Positions 4,440 through 5,667 of a stretch of DNA of 5,667 bases are shown here, piece after piece. Positions within the stretch are counted from its first letter, which is position 1. Every line of letters begins with the position of its first letter. The stretch is from the NCBI GenBank assembly GCA_030667035.1, contig DAOUWQ010000119.1, forward strand, positions 1-5,667, read 5' to 3'. The notes under the pieces were generated by a model that saw only the letters and a program-made list of their open reading frames with translations, had not been told where the DNA came from and did not search any database. Source of the DNA: Candidatus Heimdallarchaeota archaeon. Its GTDB lineage: Archaea > Asgardarchaeota > Heimdallarchaeia > JABLTI01. The position numbers and the translations under genes are program-made.

Positions 4440-5667
4440 ATGACTTCAGTTGTATTCTATTTTCAAGTACATCAACCATTTCGATTAAATGTAAATTTCC
4501 GAAAGGATAGGTTCACACATGATAATTCAATCGCTAAGCTCGAGAACCTCTATTTTGATGAAGGACTAAATAAGGACTTGATGCAGAGGATATCAAAAAA
4601 ATGCTACCTACCAGCAAACAAAACATGGTTGAACGCAATTGATGAACATAAAAAAGAGAAGAAAAAAGTCAAGATAGCTTTTAGTGTTACTGGAACAGTA
4701 TTGGAGCAAGCAGAAAGATACCAAGCAGATGTCATTGATAGTTTCAAACAGCTTGCTGAAACGGGTTGTGTAGAGTTTCTCGGAGAAACATTTTATCATT
4801 CATTAACTTCTATTTATGGCGAAGATAAATCTGAATTTAAAGAACAAGTAAAAATGCATACCCAGGCGATGAAAGATCTCTTGGGTGTTGAACCAACTGT
4901 CTTTAGAAATACTGAGCTAATTCTCAATAATTCAATAATGGACACAGTTTCAGAAATGGGATTCAAAGGCATTATGGGTGAGGGAATTGAGCATGTACTA
5001 CCAAAAGGAAAGTCATCAAATTTCGTTTTTAATAGTAAAACGTCTCCGAAATTGAAAGTACTTTTACGTAATTACAAACTAAGTGATGATATTGCATTTA
5101 GGTTTGGTTCGGGACGATGGGAAGAATACCCATTGTATGCAGATAAATATGCATCATGGCTTGCCTCAAACAAGGGAGATTGCATAAATATTTTCATGGA
5201 CTATGAATCATTAGGTGAGCACCTCTGGGCTGAAACGGGAATATTCGAATTTTTGGAGCATTTACCCAATGAACTATTCAAATATGACCATCTAGAATTT
5301 AATACTCCGAGTGAAGTGTTTGACCGTTATCCTGCTGTTAACCCAATAGATATTGGCGATTTTGATACAATAAGTTGGGCAGATGACCGTGATGTTGGAG
5401 CATGGTTACGAAATCCTTTACAACACATCTCTTTTGATGGTCAACGATTTTTAGAAAAACCAATTAAGAAACTCAGTGATAAAACACTATTAAAAATATG
5501 GCGAATGTTGACCACTTCAGATCATTTATATTACATATCTCAAGCAGATGCCGGTCCCGGAGAAGTGCATTCCTATTTCTCACATTATGAACATCCAATA
5601 GAAGCTTTTGCTAACTACAATGAAATAATTAGCGATCTTTCAGCAAGAACACTACTTATGCTCAACG
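4440..5667 (+). CDS. GH57 alpha-amylase-like glycoside hydrolase (MJ1611 type), partial (runs off the right edge)
   Basis: The first 409 residues of a retaining family 57 glycoside hydrolase, expected to cut alpha-1,4-glucans such as intracellular glycogen or starch. Family regions seen in order: YFQVHQPFRL (7-16, with His11 and Pro13); LGETFYHSL (114-122, with Glu116); FRNTEL (155-160), where Glu159 is the nucleophile position; FMDYESLGEHLW (252-263), where Asp254 is the acid/base position; and TSDHLYYIS (359-367), followed by VHSYFSHYEHPIEAFANY (376-393). Both catalytic residues are present, so an active enzyme is likely. There is no signal peptide, so it should act inside the cell. MJ1611-type proteins are about 470 residues, from memory, so roughly 60 residues probably lie beyond the edge. 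The frame is unbroken. GGTGA six bases upstream fixes the start. The opposite gene is divergent and not an obvious partner. The exact substrate is not shown by the sequence, and branching enzyme or glucanotransferase subfamilies fit less well. Confidence 0.9.
   Translation, partial: MTSVVFYFQVHQPFRLNVNFRKDRFTHDNSIAKLENLYFDEGLNKDLMQRISKKCYLPANKTWLNAIDEHKKEKKKVKIAFSVTGTVLEQAERYQADVIDSFKQLAETGCVEFLGETFYHSLTSIYGEDKSEFKEQVKMHTQAMKDLLGVEPTVFRNTELILNNSIMDTVSEMGFKGIMGEGIEHVLPKGKSSNFVFNSKTSPKLKVLLRNYKLSDDIAFRFGSGRWEEYPLYADKYASWLASNKGDCINIFMDYESLGEHLWAETGIFEFLEHLPNELFKYDHLEFNTPSEVFDRYPAVNPIDIGDFDTISWADDRDVGAWLRNPLQHISFDGQRFLEKPIKKLSDKTLLKIWRMLTTSDHLYYISQADAGPGEVHSYFSHYEHPIEAFANYNEIISDLSARTLLMLN

Noticed and set aside
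4608..4799. Open frame on the minus strand inside the GH57 gene
   Set aside because: It is contained within unbroken GH57 coding sequence and its product is Cys/Phe-rich with no domain.

Overview
The window is A+T-rich DNA from an archaeon. The strongest evidence is a methenyl-tetrahydromethanopterin cyclohydrolase (mch) gene, an enzyme of the methanopterin-linked C1 pathway. Supporting evidence is an MJ1611-like family 57 glycoside hydrolase, a UDP-glucose dehydrogenase of the archaeal type, GGTG-type ribosome binding sites that fit the archaeal 16S 3' end, and T-rich stretches rather than strong hairpins at gene ends. The lineage cannot be fixed from the sequence. An uncultivated group such as the Asgard archaea or another methanopterin-using phylum would fit, but that is a guess. 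No RNA gene, insertion sequence, CRISPR array or phage gene was seen.

Layout from left to right: (1) On the minus strand, a membrane protein that runs off the left edge has two transmembrane helices and a beta-rich outer or inner domain. (2) Also on the minus strand, a small protein consists of about two TPR repeats. (3) A divergent promoter region of about 140 bases holds a perfect 9-bp inverted repeat around the TATA-like elements. (4) On the plus strand, ugd (UDP-glucose 6-dehydrogenase) is followed 23 bases later by mch. No terminator lies between them, so they probably form one transcript. (5) A short convergent gap carries T-rich termination signals on both strands. (6) On the minus strand, a two-helix membrane protein carries a PH-like domain and an acidic tail. 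(7) A second divergent intergenic region holds two further inverted repeats. (8) On the plus strand, a GH57 alpha-amylase-like gene runs off the right edge and lacks only its C-terminal end.

The genes do not form an obvious single pathway. ugd supplies UDP-glucuronate for cell-surface or protein glycosylation. mch belongs to C1 and folate-like metabolism. The GH57 enzyme probably acts on an alpha-glucan. The three small proteins have no assignable pathway. I found no clear new defence or mobile system. The items most worth a second look are the inverted repeats placed around promoters, the ugd-mch pairing, and departures from family consensus in Mch and in the active-site loop of Ugd.
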